DNA of 37,930 nt from an uncultured Colwellia sp. (GCA_913058405.1 CAJXRC010000019.1:1-37930); one strand, 5' to 3'. Numbered from the stretch's first letter, positions 1 through 9,506 are shown. A program made the numbers and translations. The notes: generated by a model not told the origin, from the letters alone.

Positions 1-30
1 TCGGCAGCGTCAGATGTGTATAAGAGACAG
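1..30 (+). other. Illumina Nextera read-1 adapter remnant
   Basis: These bases match the last 30 nt of the Nextera (Tn5 tagmentation) read-1 adapter. Positions 12-30 are the 19-bp Tn5 mosaic end AGATGTGTATAAGAGACAG. Genomic sequence begins at 31. This is library sequence left on the contig, not biology, and it truncates the ABC ATPase gene. Confidence 0.97.
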
Positions 31-521
31 GGCAAAGACAGCGGTTATTACTGGCTTTAGCCTTGATAAATGATCCTCAAATTATCTTTCTAGATGAACC
101 AACAACAGGTCTAGATCCCCATGCTCGTCGAAATTTTTGGCAGCTGATTAAAAATATTAAAGCACAAAATAAAACCGTTGTTTTGACAACCCATTATATG
201 GATGAAGCCGAGCAGCTATGTGATGATATCGTCATCATGGATCTGGGGCGAATAATTGAGGCGGGAACCCCACATGAATTATTAGCTAAACATTTTGAAG
301 ATGTTTTCATCTACCTACCTCAGGCACAAGTTTCGAGTGAATTAGTCAATGAACATGGCTGGAATCAATTAGCTGATCGTATTGAAATCACGAGTAAAAA
401 CGTTGAAAAAACTCTATCCTTATTAATGAGTAATAATGTTTCCCTTGATGGCTTACATGTTAAGTCAGCTAATCTTGATGATTTATTTTTGAAACTTACG
501 GGTCATTCGTTACAAGCATGA
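31..521 (+). CDS. ABC transporter ATP-binding protein, C-terminal part (5' truncated)
   Basis: The open frame is continuous from the adapter junction (codons from position 33), so the TTG at 63 is not a real start. The fragment begins inside the signature motif, reading QRQRLLLALALI just after where LSGG would be. It continues with Walker B IIFLDEP, the D-loop GLDP and the H-loop His in TTHYMDEAEQLCD. Walker A and the first roughly 130 residues lie outside the contig. The sequence resembles the CcmA/daunorubicin-resistance type ATPases that pair with ABC-2 permeases. The permease gene follows 31 nt downstream and is the likely partner. ATP hydrolysis by the pair would drive export of an unknown substrate (drug, lipid or polysaccharide). 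Confidence 0.9.
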
Positions 522-552
522 CGAACCCCGACTCCTATATTAAGGAAATAAT

Positions 553-1596
553 ATGAATTTCAAACGTTTTTTTGCTGTTTTTAAAGCGCGGAATATTGAA
601 TTTTTTCGTGATAAGTCATCACTTGGTTGGAACCTGTTTTTTCCTATTTTGTTGCTGGTTGGTTTTTCCTTTATCTTTTCAGGTGATGGTCGAGCAGCGT
701 ATAAAGTAGGTTTGCTAGTAGAGCAAGAAAAAATGCAGAAAATGGAAGTGAATGAAGCACAAACAGAACTGACTCAGTTACGCTTTATTGATTTTATTAA
801 CTATAGCGACCTTACTTTAGCGAAGGCAAAGCTTAGCCGTCACAGTCTAGATTTGTTGGTTGACTACAATGAGAAACGTTATTGGATTAATGAGGAGTCA
901 TCTAAAAGTTATTTAGTTGAAAAAATCTTCCTCGGTCAACAGCTTGGTCAACAAACTGAATTTACTCGCTTACAAAGTAGTGGCAAAAGTATTCGCTATG
1001 TTGATTGGGTGCTACCAGGAATATTGGGTATGAATATGATGTTTAGCTGCTTATTTGGTGTAGGTTATGTCATCGTACGTTATCGCAAAAACTCAGTTTT
1101 AAAGCGGTTAAAAGCAACACCACTGTCTGCCTTTGAATTTGTTTCTGCACAATTATTATCACGATTATTCATCGTCATGTTTATGTCAATGGTCGTTTAT
1201 AGTGGCTGTAATGTCTTTTTTGATTTTTTCATGATGGGAAGTTATGTAGACCTTTTCATTATCGGCGCATTAGGTGCTTTTTGTTTAATTAGCCTAGGGC
1301 TACTCGTGGCAAGTCGAAGTAAAAGCGACGAACTTATTGGTGGACTATTAAATGTAACCTCTTGGCCTATGATGATGCTTTCAGGCGTTTGGTTTAGTTT
1401 AGAAGGTGCGCCTGAAGCGTTAAAGGTATTGGCAGATTTTATGCCACTAACTCACTTAGTCGCTGGCGCAAGAGCCGTTATTACTGAAGGTGCGACACTG
1501 AGTGATATTAGTTTTCATATTAATATATTACTGCTGATGAGTAGTATCTTTTTGGCCTTAGGGGCTTATTTGTTTAGTTGGAATACTGAACGATAA
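553..1596 (+). CDS. ABC-2 type transporter permease
   Basis: A 347-residue inner-membrane protein. It has one hydrophobic segment near residues 25-43, a soluble stretch of about 100 residues, then five or so hydrophobic segments from about 150 to 345. This is the usual ABC-2 permease layout (one TM, periplasmic domain, TM bundle). The late motif around SWPMMMLSGVWFSLEGAPE matches the conserved P-x-x-xLSG region of the family. AAGGAA at 542-547 is a good ribosome binding site 5 nt before the ATG. It follows the ATPase gene and probably forms an efflux pump with it. The substrate cannot be read from sequence. Confidence 0.87.
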   Translation: MNFKRFFAVFKARNIEFFRDKSSLGWNLFFPILLLVGFSFIFSGDGRAAYKVGLLVEQEKMQKMEVNEAQTELTQLRFIDFINYSDLTLAKAKLSRHSLDLLVDYNEKRYWINEESSKSYLVEKIFLGQQLGQQTEFTRLQSSGKSIRYVDWVLPGILGMNMMFSCLFGVGYVIVRYRKNSVLKRLKATPLSAFEFVSAQLLSRLFIVMFMSMVVYSGCNVFFDFFMMGSYVDLFIIGALGAFCLISLGLLVASRSKSDELIGGLLNVTSWPMMMLSGVWFSLEGAPEALKVLADFMPLTHLVAGARAVITEGATLSDISFHINILLLMSSIFLALGAYLFSWNTER

Positions 1597-1690
1597 AATT
1601 TAAGCTGACAGTGGTTCTTGAACAGACAACTTCACTGTTAAATAAAAATTGAAACGATAGTTTTGTGGTGTAGTATTAGTATTATAAATA

Positions 1691-1802
1691 GGCAAGTAGC
1701 GTAAGGTTTTGATGGCTTTACGACATTATTTGAGTTTGTGGTAATTACATGGTCATACCAGTATACTTGCCTTGAGTACGTCGTTATTACATAAACATAA
1801 CG
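1691..1802. repeat. Inverted repeats upstream of the KAS III gene
   Basis: GGCAAGTA (1691-1698) is repeated in inverse as TACTTGCC (1764-1771). Inside it CGTAAGG/CTTTACG can form a small stem. A second inverted pair, CGTTAT (1782-1787) and ATAACG (1797-1802), lies 31 nt before the start codon at 1833. These could be operator half sites or a decayed repeat element. I see no terminator for the ABC operon here, and the rest of 1597-1832 holds nothing I recognise. Confidence 0.4.
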
Positions 1803-1832
1803 ATATTTACCCCTTATTTTAAGAGACCTATT

Positions 1833-2951
1833 ATGGCCGTAGTGATTAGTGGAACTGGGTTATACACGCCAACTCAGAGCATCTCAAATGATGAATTAGT
1901 ACACTGTTTTAACCAATACGTAGAGAAATTTAATCTTACTCATAGTCAAGAGATCGAAAATGGTGAGATAGACGCATTATCTCCTTCAAACAGTAGTTTT
2001 ATAGAAAAAGCATCAGGCATAAAAAGTCGTTATGTCATGGAGAAAGAAAGTATTTTAAATGTCGACATTATGTCGCCACGTTATACCGAGCGTGATAATG
2101 ACCAACTTTCCATGCAGGCTGAGATAGGTGTAGCCGCAGCTAAGGAAGCGATGTTAGCTGCCAATAAAACGCCAGAAGATATTGATTTAATTATTGTAGC
2201 TTGTGCTTATACTCAACGCTCATACCCAGCCATGGCGATTGAAATACAAAATGCCCTTGGTTGTGGAGGTTGGGGTTTTGATATGTTGGTGGCTTGTTCA
2301 GCCGCTACTTTTGGGATCATTAACGCGGCAAATGCGATCCGCAGTGGTACAGCAAAAACAGTACTGGTCATTAATCCTGAAATATTATCGCCACAAATAA
2401 ATTACCGAGATAGAGATAGCCATTTTATTTTTGGAGACGTTGCAACAGCTTCTATCATTGAAGATGAAAGTACTGCGAATGCTGAGCATGTTTTTAAAAT
2501 TATTAGTGAAAAGCCGATGACCAGCTTTTCTAATAATATCCGCAGTAATATTGGCTATATGAATAACTGTAGTCCAGAAAACTCAGATAATGATGACAAA
2601 TACTTTATCCAGCAGGGACGAAAAGTATTTAAAGAAGTTTTACCTATGGTGTCTAATTTAATTACCAGTGAAATGGCAAAAATGGATATAGGTTCTGATG
2701 ATATTAAGCGATTATATTTACATCAAGCTAATATCAATATGAATAATTTCATTGGTAAAAAAGTACTTGGAAGAGAACCAAGTAGCGCTGAAGCGCCTAT
2801 TATATTAGATGAATATGCAAACACCAGTTCAGCAGGTTGTATTATTGCTTTGCACAAAAATAAACAGGACCTAGCGACTGGAGATAAAAGTGTATTATGT
2901 TCTTTTGGCGCCGGATACTCGGCATGCTGTTTATTGTTGGAATATGTTTAA
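1833..2951 (+). CDS. Beta-ketoacyl-ACP synthase III family protein (FabH-like, atypical)
   Basis: A 372-residue thiolase-fold condensing enzyme. The KAS III catalytic triad is readable: Cys155 in DMLVACSAATFG, His297 in LYLHQAN and Asn330 in EYANTSSAG. The C-terminal SFGAGYSA glycine loop is also present. It is about 55 residues longer than E. coli FabH (317), mainly through an N-terminal insertion near residues 30-60 and around 75-90. It would condense an acyl-CoA or acyl-ACP with malonyl-ACP, but its substrate is uncertain. It is not beside other fab genes. The next gene on the same strand is an unrecognised ORF 42 nt downstream, so it may act in a side pathway rather than housekeeping initiation. 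The start is supported by AAGAGA upstream of the ATG and by the typical N-terminus VVISGTGLYTP. Confidence 0.88.
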   Translation: MAVVISGTGLYTPTQSISNDELVHCFNQYVEKFNLTHSQEIENGEIDALSPSNSSFIEKASGIKSRYVMEKESILNVDIMSPRYTERDNDQLSMQAEIGVAAAKEAMLAANKTPEDIDLIIVACAYTQRSYPAMAIEIQNALGCGGWGFDMLVACSAATFGIINAANAIRSGTAKTVLVINPEILSPQINYRDRDSHFIFGDVATASIIEDESTANAEHVFKIISEKPMTSFSNNIRSNIGYMNNCSPENSDNDDKYFIQQGRKVFKEVLPMVSNLITSEMAKMDIGSDDIKRLYLHQANINMNNFIGKKVLGREPSSAEAPIILDEYANTSSAGCIIALHKNKQDLATGDKSVLCSFGAGYSACCLLLEYV

Positions 2952-2993
2952 AGTAAAACTTATGTAAAGTGGGACTTATATAGGGTAGCAATT

Positions 2994-3644
2994 ATGTCGC
3001 AATCTAGCCTTTGGCAACTACACACTGATACGGGAGATTTTGCAGAGCTATGCAATGCCCTTTATCAGCGTGAAATTAGTGTTATTGCTAAAGGTGACTT
3101 TTCCAGTTCGCAATCTGTACAGGCGCGCTTAGAAAGTTTGTCTTATTATATAACTCGTACAGCTCATGCTATGGAAAAAGTCATCGCACAAGGGCAGTCG
3201 CCACTGCTATTAGACACTCAAAATGCCAGTTGGTCAGCGAAACAAGGCAATAAAATGCCTCTTTCTGGACAAGAAACTGAGCAAGAATGTGCCAATACAA
3301 TCAGTTGGTATTTGCAAAAAGATATTTATGTCGGGCTTGCTGTACCTGTGTTGTTATCCGATCATATTATTATTGATTGCATTGATCGTATCGATCTTGA
3401 TAAACAGAGAATAAGAACAAATGTTGGCGGTTGGTTTTCGTTAGCTGTTGATGAATTAATGAATCAAAGTCAAGTGACAAATAAGCGTCTGCTTAAACCC
3501 AATAGAAAAATAATGACCTCAGCTTGCACAGGACATTGTTGGCAAAGCAATAACAAGCAACTCCCTATTATACCAACGTTGAGAGAATTGTTACTATCTT
3601 GCTCTATTAATTGGAAAAACTTCAAAAAACCGTTAGCTATTTAA
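2994..3644 (+). CDS. Protein of unknown function
   Basis: A 216-residue protein I do not recognise. It has no signal peptide and no clear membrane segment, only a hydrophobic stretch near residues 113-130 (VGLAVPVLLSDHIIID). The C-terminal part is Lys/Asn-rich, with Cys-containing SACTGHCW near residue 175. The ATG has only a weak upstream ribosome site. It lies 42 nt after the KAS III-like gene and 69 nt before ftsB, all on the plus strand, so co-transcription with the KAS gene is possible. An overlapping ORF in another frame (3223-3414) is a shadow. Confidence 0.6.
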   Translation: MSQSSLWQLHTDTGDFAELCNALYQREISVIAKGDFSSSQSVQARLESLSYYITRTAHAMEKVIAQGQSPLLLDTQNASWSAKQGNKMPLSGQETEQECANTISWYLQKDIYVGLAVPVLLSDHIIIDCIDRIDLDKQRIRTNVGGWFSLAVDELMNQSQVTNKRLLKPNRKIMTSACTGHCWQSNNKQLPIIPTLRELLLSCSINWKNFKKPLAI

Positions 3645-3713
3645 CTCTGCCCGTAGATAGGTATAATAACGGTAATAATCTCGTATTTTTCTATACACTT
3701 TATTTAGGTTGTC

Positions 3714-4013
3714 ATGCGCGTATTTACAGCAATTTTGCTGATATTATTAGTATTACTTCAATACCGACTTTGGTTTGGTAAAAATAGTGTGCCTGATTAT
3801 CTTGTCCTGAAAGAAAATGTTGTTCACCAAGTCAGTGCTAACGAAAAATTACAACAACGTAATAAATTACTTTTTGCGGACACCGATGATTTAAAGTTAG
3901 GACTTGAGGCAATTGAAGAGCGTGCCCGTAATGAGTTAGGAATGATCAAAGAAAATGAAACATTCTTTCGACTTATCCCAAAGGAAAATAGTACTCGTAA
4001 CGTGAATAATTAG
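3714..4013 (+). CDS. ftsB: Cell division protein FtsB
   Basis: A 99-residue bitopic membrane protein. It has one N-terminal transmembrane segment (about residues 4-20, VFTAILLILLVLLQYRLWFG). A periplasmic coiled coil follows (about 28-70) and ends in the family motif EERARNELGMIKENETFFR. FtsB joins FtsL and FtsQ in the divisome and signals septal peptidoglycan synthesis. The size matches the family (about 100 aa). It sits just before ispD as in most Gammaproteobacteria, with a 23-nt gap. The usual upstream neighbour eno is absent here; an unrecognised ORF and a KAS III gene take its place. Confidence 0.94.
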   Translation: MRVFTAILLILLVLLQYRLWFGKNSVPDYLVLKENVVHQVSANEKLQQRNKLLFADTDDLKLGLEAIEERARNELGMIKENETFFRLIPKENSTRNVNN

Positions 4014-4036
4014 ATGAAAAGCAAGGTAGCTTCTTA

Positions 4037-4768
4037 ATGGTGTCAGCGCAAAAATTCATTGCTATTGTACCTGCTGCAGGCGTGGGAAAACGCATGCAGG
4101 CAAATTGTCCGAAACAATACCTTTGTATTAATAATGAAACGATTTTGTCGCACACCGTGATGAGGTTGTTAAGTCATCCTTTAATCAGTCAAGTCATTGT
4201 TGCTTTGGGAGTCGATGATCAGTATTTTGCTGAATCTGCTTTAGCGCAACATAAAGATATCATTCGTGTAACCGGCGGTACTGAACGAGTTAACTCAGTA
4301 CTCAATGGCTTGAAAGCTGTTGATAGGAAGAAATACCCTTGGGTATTAGTACATGATGCGGCGCGACCTTGTGTTAGCCATCAAGATATCGATAAGTTGA
4401 TCAGTCAATGCTTAAGTAACGATTATGGCGGTATATTAGCTACACCCGTTAGAGATACCATGAAACGGGGTGTCGGTTTTCAAGATAATGTTAAAGGTGC
4501 GTGTAGTACTATCGCCAGTACCGTTGAACGCGAGCAGTTATGGCATGCACTAACGCCACAAATGTATAAGACAGATGAGCTAGCTACTGCGATAGAAAAA
4601 GCACTGGAAAGTGGCTTGAACATTACTGATGAAGCTTCAGCCATCGAACAGGCTAACTTACCTAGCTTATTAGTTTCTGCCAGTAGTGAAAATATAAAAA
4701 TAACTCACCCTAATGATTTAGCACTAGCTGAATTTTATTTAAATAAGCAAAACAATAATAGCAATTAA
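4037..4768 (+). CDS. ispD: 2-C-methyl-D-erythritol 4-phosphate cytidylyltransferase
   Basis: IspD activates MEP with CTP to give CDP-methylerythritol, the third step of the MEP isoprenoid pathway. The 243 residues carry the nucleotide-binding motif VPAAGVGKRM (11-20) with PKQYL following. They also carry HDAARPC, the TPVRDTMKR loop, TPQMYK, ITDEASAIE and the C-terminal ENIKITHPNDL. Length is close to E. coli IspD (236). AAGG at 4022-4025 precedes the ATG. It is followed by ispF 74 nt later, consistent with one operon. Confidence 0.96.
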   Translation: MVSAQKFIAIVPAAGVGKRMQANCPKQYLCINNETILSHTVMRLLSHPLISQVIVALGVDDQYFAESALAQHKDIIRVTGGTERVNSVLNGLKAVDRKKYPWVLVHDAARPCVSHQDIDKLISQCLSNDYGGILATPVRDTMKRGVGFQDNVKGACSTIASTVEREQLWHALTPQMYKTDELATAIEKALESGLNITDEASAIEQANLPSLLVSASSENIKITHPNDLALAEFYLNKQNNNSN

Positions 4769-4842
4769 ATTGATCAATAGTTCTGATTTAAATAGGTCAG
4801 CTAGGTAATGTGATTGGTATAACTAGATAAAAGGACAACAAA

Positions 4843-5355
4843 ATGCGTATAGGTCATGGTTTTGATGTACATAAATTTGGTGGCGAAGGACCTTTGGTAC
4901 TCGGTGGTGTGGAAATACCATTTGAACACGGATTCATCGCACATTCAGATGGAGACGTTGCTATTCATGCACTTTGTGACGCTATTTTAGGGGCATTATG
5001 CTTAGCTGATATTGGTAATCACTTCCCTGATACCGACGGAAAATATAAGAATATTTCCAGCAGAATACTACTTCGTCATGTTGTTTCATTAATGACAGAT
5101 AAAGGCTTTCAACTGGGTAATGCAGATATCACTATTGTAGCTCAAGCGCCCAAAATGGCTCCTCACTTAGTCGCAATGCGAGCTTGTTTAAGCGAGGATT
5201 TAAAGACTACGATTGAACAAGTTAATGTTAAAGCTACAACGACCGAAAAACTAGGTTATACCGGGCGCAAAGAAGGTATCTCGGTACATGCTGTTGTTTT
5301 ATTGATTGCAATAGAAAAACCCCTGCCGCTTATTGAAGAAATACAAAATATTTAG
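4843..5355 (+). CDS. ispF: 2-C-methyl-D-erythritol 2,4-cyclodiphosphate synthase
   Basis: IspF cyclises CDP-ME 2-phosphate to MEcPP with release of CMP. The N-terminus [14 protein letters not shown] holds metal ligands Asp8 and His10, and His42 in [10 protein letters not shown] completes the zinc site. PDTD and the C-terminal [14 protein letters not shown] are conserved. At 170 residues it is about 11 longer than E. coli IspF, with a tail ending in [10 protein letters not shown] beyond the usual end. AAAGGA precedes the ATG. It lies between ispD and truD in the standard order. Confidence 0.96.
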   Translation: MRIGHGFDVHKFGGEGPLVLGGVEIPFEHGFIAHSDGDVAIHALCDAILGALCLADIGNHFPDTDGKYKNISSRILLRHVVSLMTDKGFQLGNADITIVAQAPKMAPHLVAMRACLSEDLKTTIEQVNVKATTTEKLGYTGRKEGISVHAVVLLIAIEKPLPLIEEIQNI

Positions 5356-5408
5356 TTGGTGTAATTACCTTTAATGTTGGCAAATACAGAAATAAGAAGA
5401 TAGATAAC

Positions 5409-6512
5409 ATGTTAATTGAACAAGCCTATTTACACGGAAAACCAGAGTCTAATGGTTTATTGCGTAACCAAATAAGTGACTTTAAAGTCTTTGAAGAATT
5501 GCCTTTTTCTCCTTGCGGTGAAGGGGAACACTTATTTGTTCATATTCGAAAAACCGGTGCTAATACCGTATTTGTCGCCCGAGAGCTGGCTAAGTATTTT
5601 GAAGTAAAAGAACAACTTGTTTCTTACGCTGGATTAAAAGATCGTTTTGCGGTCACTGAGCAGTGGTTTGGAGTACATGTTCCAGGTAAGCAAGAATATA
5701 ATTTAGATGACTTGAATATTGAAGGCGTAGAGATTCTTTCTTATAAGCGACACAATAAAAAATTACGCACCGGTGCCTTAACGGGTAATCGCTTTGAGCT
5801 TATTTTACGTGAAGTGACCGCTATAAAAGCGTTTACTGAACGTTGGCAACAAATTGTCGAACAAGGTGTCCCTAATTATTTTGGCGAGCAACGCTTTGGT
5901 ATTGGTGGCGGCAATATAGAGCGAGCTTTATCTCTGTTTTCAGGACAAAAGGTAAAAGATAAGAAAAAGCGTGGTATGTACCTCTCGGCCGCGCGATCAC
6001 ATATTTTTAACTCGGTGCTGAATGAGCGTATTCAACAGCAATGCTTTGATAAAGTAGCTGTTGGCGATGTGTTAATGCTGGCGGGTACACAATCAGTATT
6101 CCATCTTGATGAAGTAGATAACGCTATTCAACAACGCTTTACTGATAAAGATGTTGATATAACTGCTCCTATGTGGGGCGCTGGTGAACTGATGACTAGT
6201 GCTGCACCATTAGCATTAGAACAAGAAATAGCGGGAAAGAATCAGGAGTTTTCTGAAGGTCTGCCACGTTTTGGTCTAAAGCAAGAACGCCGTCGCATTC
6301 GTTTAACGGTTAGTGATACTACTATTGAATTATTATCAGCGGAAGAAGACTCAGCACAAGAAAAGAGCAATGCAGTGAAAATTAGTTTCTTTTTACCTTC
6401 TGGGTGTTATGCCACTACAGTTTTACGTGAGCTATTAAACTACCAGGATATGACAACTCGTATTGATAAAAGAGAAACAGTTGTTAATCCAAGTCAGCAG
6501 GATTCAGTATAA
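5409..6512 (+). CDS. truD: tRNA pseudouridine(13) synthase TruD
   Basis: TruD isomerises U13 of certain tRNAs (tRNA-Glu in E. coli) to pseudouridine. The catalytic Asp is Asp78 in YAGLKDRFAVTEQWF. Further family motifs are the N-terminal SDFKVFEELPF, the HIRKTGANT stretch, NYFGEQRFG (about residue 155) and the late PSGCYATTVLREL. Length 367 is slightly above E. coli TruD (349). The gene is plus strand between ispF and surE, and its stop is 30 nt before the preferred surE start. Confidence 0.96.
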   Translation: MLIEQAYLHGKPESNGLLRNQISDFKVFEELPFSPCGEGEHLFVHIRKTGANTVFVARELAKYFEVKEQLVSYAGLKDRFAVTEQWFGVHVPGKQEYNLDDLNIEGVEILSYKRHNKKLRTGALTGNRFELILREVTAIKAFTERWQQIVEQGVPNYFGEQRFGIGGGNIERALSLFSGQKVKDKKKRGMYLSAARSHIFNSVLNERIQQQCFDKVAVGDVLMLAGTQSVFHLDEVDNAIQQRFTDKDVDITAPMWGAGELMTSAAPLALEQEIAGKNQEFSEGLPRFGLKQERRRIRLTVSDTTIELLSAEEDSAQEKSNAVKISFFLPSGCYATTVLRELLNYQDMTTRIDKRETVVNPSQQDSV

Positions 6513-6542
6513 ATCATGGATAAACAAGGCTTAACAAGTAAA

Positions 6543-7298
6543 ATGAAAATATTACTAAGTAATGATGACGGTGTGCATGCATTAGGTATTAAAGTGCTTT
6601 TTGATGAACTCGTTAAGCATTTTACGGTAAACGTCGTTGCTCCTGATAGGAATTGTAGTGGTGCTAGCAACTCTTTAACCTTACTTAATCCTTTGCGGGC
6701 GGAACACTTAGATAATGGTTTTATCTCTGTTAACGGTACACCGACAGATTCAGTACACTTAGGCAGTAGTCAGCTTTTTACTGATTGTGATTTAGTTGTT
6801 GCGGGGATCAATAAAGGCGCTAATTTAGGTGATGATACTCTTTATTCAGGCACCGTGGCAGCAGCAACTGAGGGCCGTCATATGGGCATGCCTGCTATTG
6901 CTGTTTCCTTGGCAGGCAACAATGAACAATATTATCAAACGGCAGCAATTGTTACCGCAAAAATAATAAAACGACTACGTACTCATCCGTTACCTGCGGA
7001 CCAAATTTTAAATATTAATGTTCCTGACATTCCATTAGCTGAGTTAAAAGGAATAAAGGTAACGCGCTTGGGCCACCGTCATCAAGCTGAGGGTATGCAA
7101 AAAATGCAAGACCCGTGGCAACGTGACATTTATTGGTACGGCGTATTAGGGCAAGAACTCGATGGCGGAGAAGGCACTGACTTCCATGCAGTTGCCAATG
7201 GTTATGCCTCTGTAACACCGCTCACGGTTGATATGACAGCTCATCGTAGTATAGAAAATATTAAAAGTTGGCTTACTGAGCTTAGCTTATCAGATTAA
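6543..7298 (+). CDS. surE: 5'/3'-nucleotidase SurE
   Basis: SurE is a metal-dependent nucleotidase and exopolyphosphatase acting in stationary-phase survival. From the chosen ATG the protein is 251 residues and begins [15 protein letters not shown], matching E. coli SurE (253), with metal ligands Asp8, Asp9 and Ser39 (in RNCSGASNS). The conserved [11 protein letters not shown] and [12 protein letters not shown] follow. An in-frame ATG at 6516 would add nine residues (MDKQGLTSK) not seen in the family and has no ribosome site. AAGG at 6524-6528 is rather far from 6543, so the start is moderately certain. Confidence 0.94.
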   Translation: MKILLSNDDGVHALGIKVLFDELVKHFTVNVVAPDRNCSGASNSLTLLNPLRAEHLDNGFISVNGTPTDSVHLGSSQLFTDCDLVVAGINKGANLGDDTLYSGTVAAATEGRHMGMPAIAVSLAGNNEQYYQTAAIVTAKIIKRLRTHPLPADQILNINVPDIPLAELKGIKVTRLGHRHQAEGMQKMQDPWQRDIYWYGVLGQELDGGEGTDFHAVANGYASVTPLTVDMTAHRSIENIKSWLTELSLSD

Positions 7299-7313
7299 AT
7301 CGGATGTATTCTT

Positions 7314-7967
7314 ATGATGTCTAGTCGTATAGGCGGAAAATCAAAGCGCAGTGGAGAGTTACTGGCGCAAAAGTTACAAAGTGAAGGCATCAGCAACACC
7401 GCTGTTTTACAAGCGATTGCTCATTCACCTAGACACATTTTTGTGCCTGAAATTCTTGCGCATAAAGCTTATGACAATACTGCTTTACCTATAGGGCAAG
7501 GGCAAACTATCTCACAGCCTTATATTGTCGCTAAGATGTCAGAGTTGTTATTAGCAGATGGACGACCGCAAAACATATTAGAGATAGGCACTGGCTCAGG
7601 TTATCAAACGTCTATTTTAGCTCAACTGACAGATAAAGTTTTTTCAGTTGAACGAATCAAAGCATTACAGTGGCAAGCAAAACGCTGTTTACGTGCGATG
7701 GACTTGCACAATGTCGCAATGAAACATGGTGATGGTTGGCAGGGGTGGCGTAGCAAAGGGCCCTATGATGCTATCATCGTTACTGCGGCGCCTTCAAGTG
7801 TGCCTCCTGCCTTATTAGAACAATTAGCTGATGGTGGACGTTTAATTATCCCTGTTGGAGAACAAACTCAAATTTTAAAAATTATCACGCGTGATGGTGA
7901 TGTTTTCAACGAGCAGCAAGTTGAAGCTGTTCGTTTTGTACCTTTAGTACCTGGAGATTTATTGTAG
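7314..7967 (+). CDS. pcm: Protein-L-isoaspartate O-methyltransferase
   Basis: Pcm methylates isoaspartyl residues in damaged proteins using S-adenosylmethionine, starting their repair. The 217-residue protein shows SAM motif I ([12 protein letters not shown]), the substrate loop [17 protein letters not shown] and the C-terminal RFVPLVPG, all typical of the family (E. coli Pcm 208 aa). The start is ATG ATG; either could be used. It lies 15 nt after surE and its stop overlaps the GTG of the next gene by one base, so surE-pcm-yqaA are probably co-translated. Confidence 0.95.
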   Translation: MMSSRIGGKSKRSGELLAQKLQSEGISNTAVLQAIAHSPRHIFVPEILAHKAYDNTALPIGQGQTISQPYIVAKMSELLLADGRPQNILEIGTGSGYQTSILAQLTDKVFSVERIKALQWQAKRCLRAMDLHNVAMKHGDGWQGWRSKGPYDAIIVTAAPSSVPPALLEQLADGGRLIIPVGEQTQILKIITRDGDVFNEQQVEAVRFVPLVPGDLL

Positions 7968-8545
7968 TGAAAGTTTTTTCTAGTCTTTATCAATGGACTT
8001 TACGATGGGCAGAACATCAGTTTGCCCCACGCTTCTTAGTAGCACTTACCTTTGCAGAATCCATATTTTTTCCTATTCCACCAGATGTTTTACTTGCACC
8101 TATGGTGTTAGCTAAGCCACAAAAGGCATGGTATTTTGCGGGAATAACCACTATTGCTTCAATTTTAGGAGGAGCAGTTGGTTATTGGCTTGGCTACTTA
8201 ATGTTTGAACCTTGGATTCAGCCTATTATTTCTAATTTTGGTTATCAAGCACGATTTGATACGGCTATAGGTTGGTTTAATGAATGGGGTGTGTGGGTGG
8301 TATTTATTGCTGGATTTTCACCAATTCCTTATAAATTGTTTACTGTGAGTGCTGGTTTTTTACATATGGCTTTTTTGCCCTTCTTTATTGCTTCTGCAGT
8401 AGGCAGAGGTTTACGTTTTTTCCTCGTGGCAGGGCTCATTAAGTGGGGTGGTAGTGCTATGGAACAAAAGATAAAGCAATGGGTTGATGTTTTAGGGTGG
8501 GGAATAGTTGGTGCCCTAGTTGTTGGTTATTTCGTTTTACGTTAA
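7967..8545 (+). CDS. yqaA: YqaA/DedA-type membrane protein
   Basis: A 192-residue integral membrane protein of the DedA/SNARE-associated (VTT) superfamily. Motifs include FAESIFFPIPPDVLLAP near residue 30, the glycine-rich ILGGAVGYWLGY, and FSPIPYKLFTVSAGFLHM (reentrant helix region). DedA-like proteins are linked to lipid flipping and membrane homeostasis; the YqaA branch has no firm function. The start is GTG at 7967, sharing one base with the pcm stop (TAGTG). A yqaA gene between pcm and nlpD is common in marine Gammaproteobacteria. Confidence 0.9.
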   Translation: MKVFSSLYQWTLRWAEHQFAPRFLVALTFAESIFFPIPPDVLLAPMVLAKPQKAWYFAGITTIASILGGAVGYWLGYLMFEPWIQPIISNFGYQARFDTAIGWFNEWGVWVVFIAGFSPIPYKLFTVSAGFLHMAFLPFFIASAVGRGLRFFLVAGLIKWGGSAMEQKIKQWVDVLGWGIVGALVVGYFVLR

Positions 8546-8630
8546 GGTGAATTGATATTCAGTTTACGTGCATAAAAATGTCGGGTGATTGTCTGGAAGC
8601 TGCAGTGGGAAGTACTGTAATGGGTTTCTT

Positions 8631-9506
8631 ATGAGCTTTTTTCGTCTAGCTATATATGTCTTTGTTTGCGTCGTTTTAGCGACCACTCTTTTCTCTTGTA
8701 GTAGTAGAACTACTCCTGCTCCAGTATCAAATATCAACAGCAGCAGTGTGCTCGGTGAACGAAATAGAGATAGCATTAAAACTTCTCAATATCTTGTTAA
8801 AAAAGGAGAAACGCTTTATTCGATTGCTTGGCGAGCAAATTCTGATGTTAGAAAAATTGCTCGGATAAATAAAATCTCCTCACCGTATCGAATATATCCA
8901 GGACAAAAATTATTTTTGGCTGAATCTACTGTCAAAAAAACAGCGCAGGTAAGTAAAACCAAGGTATCACATAAAAATTCGACTAAAAGCTCTACAGCTA
9001 ACAAGAAAAACAGCACAAAAAATACACTTGCATCTACTAAAAAGCAGGCGTATGGTGAAAATGTAAGCACTCGAAAATCATACCAAAACAGCACATTAAC
9101 ATCGGAAAAAGCATCGGGGAAATTTTCCCAAAAAATTAGTCGATGGCAATGGCCTGTTAAAGGCAAAGTTGTAGAGTATTTTTCAAATAGTGCACAAGGT
9201 AATAAAGGGATTGATATTACTGGCCGTCGTGGCACAAAAATTAAAGCTTCGACGACAGGTAAAGTAGTATATGCAGGTAATGCTCTTAGGGGCTACGGTA
9301 AACTCATTATTATAAAACATAATGATGACTACTTAAGTGCCTATGCTCACAATGATCGTATTCTCGTTAAAGAGCAGCAGATAATAAATATCGGGGATGT
9401 TATTGCCACCATGGGAGACACCGATGCCAACAAAGTTATGCTTCATTTTGAAATACGCTTTCGTGGTAAATCTGTTAACCCTTTAAAATATTTACCAAAA
9501 AAATAA
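8631..9506 (+). CDS. nlpD: NlpD-type amidase activator lipoprotein (LysM + degenerate LytM)
   Basis: A 291-residue outer-membrane lipoprotein that in E. coli activates the amidase AmiC during cell separation. From the ATG at 8631 it has a signal peptide with lipobox LFSC (Cys23; Phe at -2 is unusual). A LysM domain (about 53-98, YLVKKGETLYSI...) binds peptidoglycan. A Lys/Ser/Thr-rich linker (about 100-165) follows, then a C-terminal LytM/M23 domain. The M23 metal ligands are missing (NKGIDITG in place of the H-x3-D site), as in E. coli NlpD, so it should be a regulator and not a peptidase. A TTG start at 8589 would disrupt the signal peptide. The rpoS gene follows, and in E. coli the main rpoS promoter lies inside nlpD. 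Confidence 0.93.
   Translation: MSFFRLAIYVFVCVVLATTLFSCSSRTTPAPVSNINSSSVLGERNRDSIKTSQYLVKKGETLYSIAWRANSDVRKIARINKISSPYRIYPGQKLFLAESTVKKTAQVSKTKVSHKNSTKSSTANKKNSTKNTLASTKKQAYGENVSTRKSYQNSTLTSEKASGKFSQKISRWQWPVKGKVVEYFSNSAQGNKGIDITGRRGTKIKASTTGKVVYAGNALRGYGKLIIIKHNDDYLSAYAHNDRILVKEQQIINIGDVIATMGDTDANKVMLHFEIRFRGKSVNPLKYLPKK

Noticed and set aside
8816-9235. 139-codon minus-strand ORF
   Set aside because: It lies entirely opposite nlpD, whose protein is well supported; the reverse frame is open because of Lys/Ser-rich codons.
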